From NCBI GenBank assembly GCA_963786305.1, contig CAWAYL010000018.1, positions 1 through 64,000 on the forward strand: a DNA stretch of 64,000 bases, given 5' to 3'. Position numbers and translations under genes: made by a program. The DNA is from CAKZLS01 sp963786305. GTDB taxonomy: Bacteria > Pseudomonadota > Alphaproteobacteria > Rhodospirillales > Defluviicoccaceae. The notes under the pieces were generated by a model. The model ran no database searches, was not told the DNA's origin, and saw only the letters and a program-made list of their open reading frames with translations. Positions 1 through 10,146 of the stretch are shown piece by piece; the stretch's first letter is position 1, and the number at the start of each line of letters is the position of its first letter.

Positions 1-1003
1 GGAACCGCCCGCACAGCCGCATCTGTGCCTTCCATGCGATCTCCCGCACCGACCTGGGTGCGGCCTCGACCTTTGCCTGCTTTTCCTTGCCGACCCGCGG
101 CGGGTGCCGGTAGCTCCACGCAGATTCGACGAGGAGTCGCCGTGCCCGAGTATTGCCGGTCTTGGTGATGCCACCGCGCTTGACGCTCTCTCCCGTCGAC
201 CGTTCGGACGGCGTAAGGCCGAGAAACGCCATCAATTGACGCGGACCTTCGAAGCGCGAGAGATCACCAATCTCGGCAAGGAACGACATTGCCGTGACCA
301 GGTCGATGCCGCGCATGGCCTGCAGAGCCTCGACGATCGGCGCCAGCGACCAGTCCGCCACGCTCTCGCGCATCGCCTGCTCCAATCGCTCGACGCGCTC
401 CTTTGCCTGGCGCACCGCAAGCAACTGCTCCTCGAAGGCGATGCGCTGTTCGCGATGCTCGAGCTTTTGGCTGGCGAGCCAGTTCAGGTGCGCTTTGCCC
501 CAGGTTTTCTTGCCCGGATAATGCCGGCCGAGCCGAAGCAGGAATGAGGAGACGTGCTGGCGCTTGGCCTTGTAGTCCTTCTGCGCCGTGTCGCGGGCGC
601 GCACGAGATCCCGCATCGCCTCGTGCCGATCGTCCGGAACCCAGACTGCTGTGAGGTCACCGGCTCTGAGTAGCTTTGCCAGGTTCACCGCGTCGCGCCG
701 ATTGGTCTTGACCCGATCGCCCGGCCTTACGGGAATCATCGAAGGCGCGATCACGATGCAGTCGTGCCCAAGATTTTTGATCAGCCGATAAAGTCCGTAG
801 CCCGTTGGGCCGGCCTCGTAACAAAAGGTCAGCCGCTGGTACTTCGCCTTGAGCTTTGCCACCAGCTTGCGGGTGCCGGTCTCGGTGTTGTCGATCTCGC
901 CGAGATAACGCACCTCCCCATCGCGTCCGCTCTCGGCAACCGCCACTGCGTTGCGCAATTTCGATGTGTCAAAGCCCACGAATGCTTCGCTAATATGCAC
1001 CAC
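1..1003 (-). CDS. IS110-family transposase, partial at window edge
   Basis: DEDD-type recombinase of the IS110 family; about 334 residues are visible and the C-terminal end lies outside the window. The N-terminal RuvC-like domain shows GFDTSK near residue 10, CYEAGPTGYG and TNRRDAVNLAKLL, which hold the family's acidic residues. The C-terminal transposase_20 part shows GLTPSERSTGESVKRGG with the conserved serine region. I chose the GTG at 1001-1003 because AGGAGG lies 7 bases upstream (1011-1016); a second GTG follows directly. The visible frame is open throughout, so this copy may be active, unlike the IS91-type genes beside it. Family known; integrity of the missing end unknown. Confidence 0.9.
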   Translation of the reverse strand, partial: MVHISEAFVGFDTSKLRNAVAVAESGRDGEVRYLGEIDNTETGTRKLVAKLKAKYQRLTFCYEAGPTGYGLYRLIKNLGHDCIVIAPSMIPVRPGDRVKTNRRDAVNLAKLLRAGDLTAVWVPDDRHEAMRDLVRARDTAQKDYKAKRQHVSSFLLRLGRHYPGKKTWGKAHLNWLASQKLEHREQRIAFEEQLLAVRQAKERVERLEQAMRESVADWSLAPIVEALQAMRGIDLVTAMSFLAEIGDLSRFEGPRQLMAFLGLTPSERSTGESVKRGGITKTGNTRARRLLVESAWSYRHPPRVGKEKQAKVEAAPRSVREIAWKAQMRLCGRF

Positions 1004-1010
1004 GACCCGT

Positions 1011-1090
1011 CCTCCTTGTGTGAGGCTCGGCCCGGCCAATCCGGGCAACCCTCGTTCTCACATCGAAGACGAGCCGCCTCTCACAGGAAA
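1011..1090 (-). ncRNA. Candidate IS110 bridge-RNA region upstream of the transposase
   Basis: The non-coding stretch just upstream of the IS110 transposase can fold strongly. TGTGA at 1019-1023 pairs with TCACA at 1081-1085, GGCTCG at 1024-1029 pairs with CGAGCC at 1070-1075, and an inner perfect hairpin is GCCCGG (1030-1035), a 5-base loop, CCGGGC (1041-1046). IS110-group elements are known to encode a bridge RNA in the non-coding end next to the recombinase gene. That this stretch is that RNA is inference: the element end, the target loop and the donor loop were not identified. Confidence 0.35.
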
Positions 1091-1172
1091 GGACATACGG
1101 TCTAAACCGCTGTCGCGGTAGTTTGGTGCGGCGTATGGCGGGGTCTGTGGGGTAACGGGTTGGGTCTGTCCC

Positions 1173-1210
1173 GTGTTGAGATTGTGGTTCCCCAACCATG
1201 AACTCAACAC
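1173..1210. repeat. Two-tier inverted repeat upstream of the recombinase gene
   Basis: An outer 8-bp arm GTGTTGAG (1173-1180) pairs with CTCAACAC (1203-1210), and an inner arm TGGTT (1185-1189) pairs with AACCA (1194-1198) across a CCCC loop. It ends 13 bases before the ATG of the tyrosine recombinase. It could be an end of the IS91-type element or a translational control hairpin. The sequence alone does not decide. Confidence 0.5.
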
Positions 1211-1223
1211 AAGGAGCAGACCC

Positions 1224-2235
1224 ATGACGGACACAGCCATCAGCCCGTTGCGCCGGCGCATGATCGAGGACATGGAGGTCCGCGGTTTCACGCCGTGCAC
1301 CCAGCGAGGATACCTCGCGGCGGTCAAGGATTTCACGGTGTTTTTGGGCCGCTCGCCGGATCAGGCGACGATCGAGGATCTGCGGCGGTTTCAGCATCAG
1401 ATGAGGATGCGGGGCGCTTCGGCGGCGACGATGAACACGGCCGTTTCGGCGTTGCGGTTTTTCTTTGGCACGACCCTGGGCCGGGGGATGCCGAGGTTGG
1501 GATGACGACGGTGCGTCTGCCCCAGCGGTTGCCGGTGATCTTGAGCCCGGACGAGGTGGCGCGGCTTTTGGAGCATGCCCCGGGGCTGAAGGCGAGAGCG
1601 GCGCTGTCGTTGGCCTATGGCGCCGGGCTTCGCGCCTCGGAGGTGGTCTCGCTCAAGGTCGGCGACATCGATTCCCGGCGCCGGGTGATCCGGGTGGAAC
1701 AGGGCAAGGGCCGCAAGGACCGTTACGCCATGCTGGCCGACGACCTGTTGGCGCTGCTGCGCGATTGGTGGCGGCTCGGCCATGACAAGGGGGTGATGCT
1801 GCCGGGCGGCTGGCTGTTTCCGGGCCAGAACCCGGTCAATCCGATGACCGCCCGCCAGTTGGGCCGGATCTTCCACGGCGCCAAGGATGGCGGCCGGGAT
1901 CGACAAGCGCGTCGCGCTTGCACACGCTGCGGCACTGCTTTGCCACCCACTTGCTGGAGCGGAAGGTGGACATCCGGGTGATCCAGGTACTGCTCGGCCA
2001 TGCCAAGCTCAACACCACGGCGCACTACAGCCAGGTCGACAGCCGCACCCTGAAGGCGGTCAAGAGCCCGTTGTCGCTGCTGCCGTCGAGCGCCGGGAGA
2101 AAGAAGAAGGCCCTGATAACGCGGCGGCTTCGTGCCCCGCGAAAGGCTGGAGGTCGCAGGACATCTTCCGGGCCTGCGGGCCAGCCTGGCGCAACGCCAA
2201 TGCCGGCCACCTCAGCCTCGGCCAACTCAAGGTGA
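1224..2235 (+). pseudogene. Tyrosine recombinase (phage-integrase family), frameshifted
   Basis: Site-specific tyrosine recombinase accompanying the IS91 transposase. The SAM-like N-terminal domain starts at ATG 1224 (MTDTAISPLRRRM) and runs in one frame to about 1490. The catalytic domain continues in a second frame (LSPDEVARLL, GAGLRASEVVSLK with the first Arg, GKGRKDR with the Lys) to about 1880, passes through a short third frame (MAAGIDKRVAL) and ends in another frame with HTLRHCFATHLL (His-x-x-Arg), LLGHAKLNTTAHYSQV (His and the likely nucleophile Tyr). All catalytic residues are therefore present but spread over frames by at least three indels near 1495, 1882 and 1915. The 3' end overlaps the transposase start. 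Confidence 0.8.
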
Positions 2236-3349
2236 TGGCGGCCATCGAGCGGTGCCGCACGGCGGCGCTGGGCGGCCATGTCGCGGCCTGCCAGGACTGC
2301 GGCCACATCCATGTGGCCTATAACTCGTGTCGCAACCGCCACTGCCCCAAGTGCCAGGGGGCGGCCGCCAAGGACTGGCTGGCGGCCCGCCAAGCCGAGC
2401 TGTTGCCGGTCCCCTATTTCCATGTCGTCTTCACCCTGCCGGCGGCGATCGCCCGTATCGCCTATCACAACAAGGCGCACGTCTATGGCCTCCTGTTCAG
2501 AGCGGCGGGCGAGACCTTGCTGACCATCGCCGCCGACCCCAAGCACCTCGGCGCCACCATCGGCATCACCGCCGTGCTCCATACCTGGGGCTCGGCGATG
2601 ACACACCACCCCCATGTCCACTGCATCGTGCCCGGTGGTGGGATATCGCCCGACGGCTCGCGATGGGTCGCCTGCCGGCCCGGCTTCTTCCTGCCGGTGC
2701 GCGTGCTGTCACGTCTGTTCCGGCGCCTGTTCCTGGAGAACCTCGCCGCCGCACACGACGACGGCTCCCTCCGGTTCTTCGGCGATCAGGCCGGACTGGT
2801 CGATGACACAAGTTCGCGGCCTTTCTCGCCCCGTTGCGCAACACCGAGTGGGTCGTCTACGCCAAGCGACCCTTCGCCGGCCCCGAGGCGGTGCTGGCCT
2901 ATCTCGCGCGCTACACCCACCGCGTCGCCATATCCAACAGCCGCCTCGTCGCCTTCGACGGCCACAGCGTTACCTTCACATGGAAGGACTACCGCGCCAA
3001 AGAACGCCACCGCCAAAAACTCATGACCCTCGAAGCGTGCGAGTTCATCCGCCGCTTCCTGCTCCATGTCCTGCCCAAGGGCCTCCACCGCATCCGACAC
3101 TATGGGCTGTTCGCCAACGGCGGACGCGCCGACAACCTGGCGCGCGCCCGCAAACTCCTCCGCGCCAAGCCGACCCAAGACGCCGAAAACTCCGGCGACC
3201 AGGAGAACAAAGCCCACGACGCAGCCGCGCCACCGCCCTGCCCGGCCTGCGGCGGGCCGATGATCCTCATCGAAACCTTCGCGCCCGGACAGCATCCGCA
3301 CCGGCCAAGACCCCGCGCCCCGCCAACCGCCGAGGCTCACGCCGCATGA
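2132..3349 (+). pseudogene. IS91-family transposase (Y2 HUH), frameshifted
   Basis: Rolling-circle transposase. A Cys-rich zinc-binding N-terminus (CQDCGHIHVAYNSC followed by RNRHCPKC) precedes the HUH motif HHPHVHCIVPGGG near 2605-2645 and the two-tyrosine motif in YLARYTHRVAISN near 2895. Homologues begin with a short basic leader before EVADIF; here GTG 2132 gives MPRERLEVA and then one extra G near 2157 shifts the frame. A second shift lies at about 2805-2834 between GLVDD and NTEWVVYAKRPF. Total length is near that of the family, so this is one gene interrupted by two indels, not two genes. Confidence 0.85.
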
Positions 3350-3632
3350 CCGCACCATCCAAAACCATCCGCAATCAAACCGCCGCAGCGCGGCCGCCCC
3401 GGCGCTCGCCCCAATCCCGGCCACAGCTCCGTAAAACCCGCCACACAGACCTGCCCGCCAGCAAAATATCCCTCAAACCCGCCGCCGACCCGCCTCCAGC
3501 CAAGGCCTTCGCCAAAACCAAATGCCGATCACCCGATCGTCCCGAGACCGCTTCAACCCCAATTCCCCATAGCGCCGGCTCCCAACAAAACCGAGCCTAG
3601 CCCCCCGCGGTTTCCTTCCCTGAGGCTTCTCC

Positions 3633-3682
3633 GACACCCGCCGCAAAGGTGCCGCGGCAACCGCCTCGCCGCGGCGGGTGTC
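3633..3682. repeat. 12-bp perfect inverted repeat at the right side of the IS91-type element
   Basis: GACACCCGCCGC (3633-3644) is followed after 26 bases by its perfect reverse complement (3671-3682). It lies about 285 bases beyond the transposase stop and 150 bases before the convergent aldo/keto reductase stop. It may be the origin-side end of the element or a terminator between convergent genes. The stretch 3350-3632 has no convincing gene; it is strongly purine/pyrimidine skewed (C-rich on the + strand). Confidence 0.5.
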
Positions 3683-3831
3683 CGACAACCCTTAACAAAA
3701 GGTATGGTCGCGGTCGATCATCAGGGAGGTCCGAAGCCGGGGGCAGAGCCGACTTAATTTGGCCAAAGCCCATTGCGCGGACGGTTATCCGGACTTGGGC
3801 ATCCGAACCTTGCATATGCAATGACCGCCCA

Positions 3832-4863
3832 TCACCAGGTGGTAGGCTTGGGGTTGCGTTCTTCGAAATCGATCTGGTGCCAGTAGGGATAGATGGGCTC
3901 CTGGCGGCTCGCGGTGTCCAGGTGCGCGATCTGCTCGGCGGTGAGGGCGCGGTCGACCGCGCCGAGGTTCTGGACCAATTGTTCCTCGTTGCGCGCGCCC
4001 ATCACCACATTGGCGACGGTCGGCCGATGCAACAACCACCCGAGGGCGACCTGGGCCACCGACTTGCCCGTCTCCTCGGCGATCCGGTCGAGCGCGTCGA
4101 CCACCGTGAAGAGATACTCGTCGTCGACCACGGGACCGTGTTCGGCGCCGCCGGACGCGATGCGTCCGCTGGCGGGCGGCTGGCCGCGGCGGATCTTGCC
4201 GGTCAGGCGGCCCCAGCCGAGCGGGCTCCAGACCATCAGGGCGACACCCTGGTCGAGACCGAGCGGCATGAGCTCCCATTCGTAGTGCCGGCCGATCAGG
4301 GAATAGTACCCCTGGTAGACGACGTAGCGGGCGAGGCCGTATTTTTCGGACGTCGCAAGCGACTTCATCAGGTGCCAACCGGAGAAGTTCGAGGCGCCGA
4401 TGTAGCGGATCTTGCCGGCCGTCACCAGGTCATCGAGAGCGCGAAGGGTTTCTTCCACCGGCGTGAGGGCATCGAAGCCGTGCATGAAATAGATGTCGAT
4501 ATGATCGGTACCGAGGCGCTTGAGGCTGGCCTCGCAGGCGCGCACCAAATGAAAGCGTGACGAGCCCATGTCGTTGGGCCTATCGCCCATGGCAAATGTC
4601 GCCTTCGTCGAGATGAGAGCCTCGTGCCGTTTGCCCTTGAGCGCCTGACCGAGCACCTCTTCCGCGGCGCCATCGGAATAGATATCCGCCGAGTCGAACA
4701 GGTTGGCACCGGCGTCGATGCAGAGGTCGACCATGCGGCTCGCCTCTTGCACGTTCGTTTCTCCCCACCGCCGAAAAAATTCGTTGCCGCCGGCAAAAGT
4801 ACCGGTTCCCAAGCTGAGGACGGGTACCTTCAGACCGGATCGCCCGAGTTGCCGATATTCCAT
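3832..4863 (-). CDS. Aldo/keto reductase
   Basis: NAD(P)H-dependent cytosolic oxidoreductase of the aldo/keto reductase superfamily, 343 residues, the usual length. The frame is open upstream to 5151, but the conserved start is MEYRQLGRSGLKV at 4863, with GAGAGG 8 bases upstream. Visible features are the N-terminal GRSGLKVPVLSLGT, the catalytic Asp and Tyr region LFDSADIYSDGAAEE (residues about 55-69), the Lys in LISTKATFAM, and the His in IDIYFMHGFD; GASNFSGW lies in the cofactor-binding half. The C-terminus PIYPYWHQ is typical of YakC/Tas-like members. Substrate unknown. It stands alone, convergent with the mobile element. Confidence 0.9.
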   Translation of the reverse strand: MEYRQLGRSGLKVPVLSLGTGTFAGGNEFFRRWGETNVQEASRMVDLCIDAGANLFDSADIYSDGAAEEVLGQALKGKRHEALISTKATFAMGDRPNDMGSSRFHLVRACEASLKRLGTDHIDIYFMHGFDALTPVEETLRALDDLVTAGKIRYIGASNFSGWHLMKSLATSEKYGLARYVVYQGYYSLIGRHYEWELMPLGLDQGVALMVWSPLGWGRLTGKIRRGQPPASGRIASGGAEHGPVVDDEYLFTVVDALDRIAEETGKSVAQVALGWLLHRPTVANVVMGARNEEQLVQNLGAVDRALTAEQIAHLDTASRQEPIYPYWHQIDFEERNPKPTTW

Positions 4864-5331
4864 CACTGACCTCTCCATGCCGTGGGTGGGTAGAAACGAG
4901 CCTCTGACAGGCCATGAGCACCAGCGGAATGTCCCGCAGCTGTTCGTTCCGCGCAAGGGCAGAGTCGCGCGCGGACCGGCGGCGGCCGTTTCGAGGGACA
5001 TGCCGGGTGCGCCGAGGTCGCGTTTCATGGCCGCGACCTCGGGGGAATGGGGCGAATGAACCCAACCGGCGCGCACGTCGAGGCCTTCCGCCCCGGGTCC
5101 CTCTCGGTGGTGCTGGGCGGCGCCGGCCGGATCAGCAGCGAGCACGGCCAAAATTTGATCGTGATCTACGGCGCGGTCATTCTCGGCATGGCCCTGACCC
5201 TGGTCATCGCCTTTCTGGTGCTCCGCGCGGCCGGTGGCATGGTGCGGTCATGGGGCCCCGCGGTATCGATGCCATGGCCCGATATAATGAGACAGGAGGA
5301 CGCGAGGCGCCCCCTATCTTGGCGACGGAGC
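4864..5331. other. Gap without a confident gene
   Basis: This stretch separates the aldo/keto reductase start from the helicase stop. The only coding-like signal is a forward frame from 5047 with a hydrophobic run (IYGAVILGMALTLVIAFLVL, about 5160-5220) that could be a small membrane protein. That frame runs on as antisense of the helicase, has no clear ribosome site, and could be chance. I do not call a gene. Confidence 0.3.
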
Positions 5332-6726
<1,395 letters not shown>

Positions 6727-7018
6727 AAAAGGTAATCTTTCGGTTAGAGCCACGCGACAGACGAGCGCCGGAACAACACCGGGTTTCCGCGTGTCGCTAG
6801 TGAACACTGTATTTGGGAGACGCCCCGCGTGGCCTGGGCAGTCGAATGAAAAACGCAAGGCATTCGGCAGGACAAGAACTTGTGGAACCAAGCCTTGCTC
6901 ACGCGGCCGAAACGCCGCAAGCCGCTCTCACGGCTGGGCCTTATGTGGACCGCCCGCGCCCATAAGTCAAGAAGAACAGCATTTTAGGGGTGCGCCGGCA
7001 CCGGGTTGGACGGCGAAC

Positions 7019-7840
7019 TCATGACCGCTCGCGTTTGCCGGGCCGGGCGCGGCCCGGCGGCAACGGCAGCAAACCGACCGCGAACAGGACACCGGCTGCG
7101 ACCACGATGGATGGCCCCGAGGGCGTATCGAGATGAAGCGATCCCTGCAGCCCGAGAACCACGGCGACGGCGCCGATGAGCGCCGCGATCACGGCCATCC
7201 GCTCGGGCGTGCGCGCGAAGCGCCGCGCCGTGGCGGCGGGGATGATCAGCAGCGACGTGATCAGCAGAACGCCCACCAGTTTCATCGCCAGCGCGATCAC
7301 CAGGGCGATCAGCAGCATGAAGATAACCTTCACCTTGAGTGCCGGCACACCCTCGGCGCGCGCCAAGTCCTCGTGGACGGTCGACGCCAGCAGCGGCCGC
7401 CAGATCGCCGCCAGGGTCGCGAGAATGACGGCGCCGCCGGCGTAAATCCACAGAATGTCCATTCGCGTGACGGCGAGGATGTCGCCGAACAGGTAGCCGA
7501 GGAGATCGATCCGCAACCAAGCCATCAGTCCGATGGCGACGAGCCCCAGCGACAGCGCCGAGTGCGACAGAATACCCAACACGGTGTCGCTGGAGAGCCA
7601 CGGCCGCTGTTGCAGCGAAATCAGCGCCAGGGCGATGAGGGTGGTCACGACGACGACGCCGAGCGTCGGCTGGATGTCCACCAGGAACCCGAGCGCCACG
7701 CCGAGCAGCGCCGAGTGCGCCATGGTGTCGCCGAAATAGGCCATGCGCCGCCAGACGATGAAGCACCCGAGCGGTCCGGCGACCAGGGCGACGCCGATGC
7801 CCGCGATCAGGGCGCGGACGAAAAAATCGTCAAGGGTCAT
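7019..7840 (-). CDS. znuB: Zinc ABC transporter permease ZnuB
   Basis: Membrane permease of the high-affinity zinc importer, 273 residues with about eight hydrophobic segments (for example GIGVALVAGPLGCFIVW near the start and LLITSLLIIPAATA near residue 200, the conserved ABC-3 stretch). ATG at 7840 overlaps the znuC stop as ATGA, so the two are translationally coupled. The protein would pair with ZnuC in the inner membrane and receive Zn2+ from ZnuA. The length is close to that of family members and the frame is intact. Confidence 0.92.
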   Translation of the reverse strand: MTLDDFFVRALIAGIGVALVAGPLGCFIVWRRMAYFGDTMAHSALLGVALGFLVDIQPTLGVVVVTTLIALALISLQQRPWLSSDTVLGILSHSALSLGLVAIGLMAWLRIDLLGYLFGDILAVTRMDILWIYAGGAVILATLAAIWRPLLASTVHEDLARAEGVPALKVKVIFMLLIALVIALAMKLVGVLLITSLLIIPAATARRFARTPERMAVIAALIGAVAVVLGLQGSLHLDTPSGPSIVVAAGVLFAVGLLPLPPGRARPGKRERS

Positions 7841-8676
7841 GCGCCGGGGTCCTCGAGGGACGCCGATGGCCCGGGTTTGCCGCCGCCGCCCCTGAGCGGA
7901 ACGACGCCGCCGGCGATGGTGTGCGCGTGATCGTGATGATGGGTATAGACGGCAAGCGCTTCGGCCGCCCTCGCGCCGAACATCCGGATGTATTCGGGAT
8001 GCTGGCCGACCGTCTCGGCGGTACCGGCGCAGCACACATGCTGGTTGAGGCAGATGATCCGGTCGGCCGCCGCCATGACCACGTGAAGGTCGTGCGACAC
8101 CATCAGAACGCCGCAGCCACGGCGATGACGCAAGGCACCGATCAATTCGTAGAGCGCGGCCTCGCCGGCGAAGTCGACGCCCTGGACCGGCTCGTCGAGC
8201 ACCAGCAGATCGGGATCGACCAGCAGCGCGCGGCCAAGCAGGACCCGCTGCAACTCGCCGCCCGAGAGCGTCTGGACGGCGGCGTCGATCAAATGGCCGA
8301 CGCCTGTTTCGGCGAGCGCCGCCTCGACGGCCGGGCGCGGACGCCGGACCGTCAGCGTCATCAGCCGCGCCACGGTCAGCGGCAACACCGGATCGATGGG
8401 CAGCCGCTGCGGCAGATAGCCAATTCGTAAGCCCTCTCGACGCCTCAGCGTTCCCGCGTCCGGCTTGACCAGTCCCAGCAAGATCCGCAGCAGCGTGGTT
8501 TTGCCGGCGCCGTTGGGGCCGATGAGGGTGACGATCTCGCCGGCTTGCACCGAGACACTGACGTCGTGCAAAATGGTCTGCGCGCCGTGGCGGAGCGAGA
8601 GACTCTCGCCGGCGATCAGCGTGTTTGCGTCGAAAACCACGCCAAACGCGTCCATGCACCCGTTATCGTGCGGCAT
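7837..8676 (-). CDS. znuC: Zinc ABC transporter ATP-binding protein ZnuC
   Basis: ATPase of the zinc importer. Walker A is GPNGAGKTTLL, the signature is LSGGELQRVLLGRALL, Walker B is LLVLDEPVQGVD and the switch His is in MVSHDLHVV. The C-terminus holds a metal-binding-like run HHHDHAH seen in many ZnuC proteins. The frame continues upstream into znuA antisense, so the start is ATG 8676 (MPHDNG) or ATG 8655 (MDAFGV); neither has an ideally spaced ribosome site. It is divergent from znuA and coupled to znuB. The usual regulator is Zur; see the candidate box in the divergent promoter. Confidence 0.93.
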   Translation of the reverse strand: MPHDNGCMDAFGVVFDANTLIAGESLSLRHGAQTILHDVSVSVQAGEIVTLIGPNGAGKTTLLRILLGLVKPDAGTLRRREGLRIGYLPQRLPIDPVLPLTVARLMTLTVRRPRPAVEAALAETGVGHLIDAAVQTLSGGELQRVLLGRALLVDPDLLVLDEPVQGVDFAGEAALYELIGALRHRRGCGVLMVSHDLHVVMAAADRIICLNQHVCCAGTAETVGQHPEYIRMFGARAAEALAVYTHHHDHAHTIAGGVVPLRGGGGKPGPSASLEDPGA

Positions 8677-8741
8677 CGTGGTGAGCGTCGAACCTCCCTG
8701 CCGGCAGCGTTGCGAAGCCAATCGCCCCCCTGTCGTCGGCA

Positions 8742-8757
8742 CGTTATAGTGTAGCAT
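8742..8757. promoter_or_regulatory. Possible Zur box between znuC and znuA
   Basis: The 105-base divergent region holds CGTTATAGTGTAGCAT, an imperfect dyad that resembles the GTTATA half-site of alphaproteobacterial Zur operators. It is 25 bases before the znuA start. The match is partial and rests on my memory of the motif. Confidence 0.3.
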
Positions 8758-8781
8758 GTTCAAACAGCGGCCGTTCGCACC

Positions 8782-9672
8782 ATGTTTCGAAAACTCTTCG
8801 CAATCGTCGTCCTGAGCGCGAGCGCCTGGGGCACGGCCGCAGCCGATGCCCCGGATGTCGTGGTCAGCATAAAACCCATCCATTCGCTCGCCGCCGGCGT
8901 GATGGACGGCATCGGCGAGCCGGCGTTGTTGATCACCGGCGGCGCGTCGCCGCACGACTACACGCTCCGGCCGTCGGAAGCGGCATCCCTGCAAGACGCG
9001 GACGTGGTGTTCTGGGTCGGCGAGGAGATGGAGACGTTCCTGGAAAAACCCTTGCGGGCCCTGCCGCGAAATGCCCGCGTGGTGGCGCTGCATGAAGCCC
9101 CGGGCGTTCGCCTTCTCGGTGCCCGCGACGGTTCGCCGCACGGCCACGGCCATGGCGCGACGAACATGCATATCTGGCTGGATCCCGCCAACGCCCAGGC
9201 CATGGTCGCGGCCATCGCCGAGACGCTGATCGCCGCCGATCCGGACAATGCCGAGCACTATCGCGCCAACGCCGGCCGTTTGAACGCCAGGCTGGTCGCG
9301 CTGGATCACGAATTGCGGGCCGCTCTGGCGCCCATCCGCGACCGCCCGTATGTGGTGTTTCACGATGCCTATCCGTATTTTGAAAGACGCTACGGATTGA
9401 CGCCGGTGGGCTCCCTCACCGTCGATCCGGACCGCAAGCCGAGCGCCAAACGGGTAACCGGGATTCGCGAAACAATCGCGGCGACCGGGGCGGTCTGCGT
9501 GTTCAGCGAGCCCCAGTTCGAACCGGCCATCGTCGGCACCGTGATCGAGGGCACCGCCGCCAAGACGGCCGTCCTCGATCCGTTGGGCGCCGGCCTCACT
9601 GCCGGCGCGGACGCCTATTTCCAGCTCATGCGCGGACTGGCCGTCTCGATGACGGGGTGCCTGGAGCGGTGA
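8782..9672 (+). CDS. znuA: Periplasmic zinc-binding protein ZnuA
   Basis: Solute-binding component of the zinc importer, 296 residues. A Sec signal peptide (MFRKLFAIVVLSASAWG with cleavage near AAA-DA) directs it to the periplasm. Metal ligands expected in the family are visible as His in VVSIKPIHS, SPHDYTLRP, MHIWLDP and the late VFHDAYPYFE. A short His/Gly run HGHGHG at about residues 114-119 is a small version of the His-rich loop of ZnuA. It is transcribed divergently from znuCB, which suggests shared zinc control. Confidence 0.95.
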   Translation: MFRKLFAIVVLSASAWGTAAADAPDVVVSIKPIHSLAAGVMDGIGEPALLITGGASPHDYTLRPSEAASLQDADVVFWVGEEMETFLEKPLRALPRNARVVALHEAPGVRLLGARDGSPHGHGHGATNMHIWLDPANAQAMVAAIAETLIAADPDNAEHYRANAGRLNARLVALDHELRAALAPIRDRPYVVFHDAYPYFERRYGLTPVGSLTVDPDRKPSAKRVTGIRETIAATGAVCVFSEPQFEPAIVGTVIEGTAAKTAVLDPLGAGLTAGADAYFQLMRGLAVSMTGCLER

Positions 9673-9675
9673 CGT

Positions 9676-10146
9676 TCACCGCCGGCGGAGCGCCTGGATG
9701 GTTTGTTCGAGCGCCTGCAGGAATCGCGAGCGGTCCTGTTTGGAGAAGCTGGGGTTGAAGCCCTTGATCTCGCCGGTGTCGCGCAGGTGCGCGTTGAGAT
9801 CGCGCATGGCGAGCGCCATGCCGATGCTGTCCTCGGTGAACGGCTTGCCGGTGGGGCCGAGCACCGAGGCGCCCCGCTTCAGGCACCGCGACGCCAGCGG
9901 GATGTCGGCGGTCACCGCGATGTCGCCGTCACCGATGGTGTCGGCGATCCAGTCGTCGGCGGCGTCGGGGCCCTCGGCCACGATCACCCGGCGAATGAGC
10001 GGGCTTTCCGCCACCCGCATGCCGCTGTTGCTGACCAGGTGAATGGCCAGCCCATGGCGCTCCGCCACCCGCAGCACCTCCGCCTTCACCGGACAGGCGT
10101 CGCCGTCCACATAGATCTCCAGCACGGTACCCTCGCCGCCCCGCAT
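9676..10146 (-). CDS. YaiI/YqxD family protein (UPF0178)
   Basis: Conserved protein of the UPF0178/DUF188 family, 156 residues, predicted PIN-like fold and unknown role. Diagnostic parts are IYVDGDACPVK near the N-terminus, LVSNSGMRV, VTADIPLASRCLKRGA and the end RSRFLQALEQTI. The start ATG at 10146 shares one base with the TGA of bipA (TGATG), which indicates translational coupling; a GTG seven codons on, just before LEIYVDG, is a possible alternative start. It converges with znuA with a 3-base gap. Confidence 0.88.
   Translation of the reverse strand: MRGGEGTVLEIYVDGDACPVKAEVLRVAERHGLAIHLVSNSGMRVAESPLIRRVIVAEGPDAADDWIADTIGDGDIAVTADIPLASRCLKRGASVLGPTGKPFTEDSIGMALAMRDLNAHLRDTGEIKGFNPSFSKQDRSRFLQALEQTIQALRRR

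Larger units (their letters stand above)
1173..3690. mobile_element. IS91-type element with tyrosine recombinase, boundaries approximate
   Basis: The stretch contains a tyrosine recombinase gene followed by an IS91-family Y2/HUH transposase gene on the same strand, an arrangement known for a subset of IS91 relatives in Proteobacteria. Inverted repeats lie at each side (1173-1210 and 3633-3682) and may mark the ends, but IS91 elements lack classical terminal inverted repeats and target duplications, so the limits given are approximate. Both genes carry several frameshifts, so this copy looks inactive unless the indels are sequence errors. Confidence 0.5.

Noticed and set aside
7837..9363. ZnuC with a 230-residue N-terminal extension
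   Set aside because: The extension is antisense of znuA; the ABC domain starts at 8676 or 8655.
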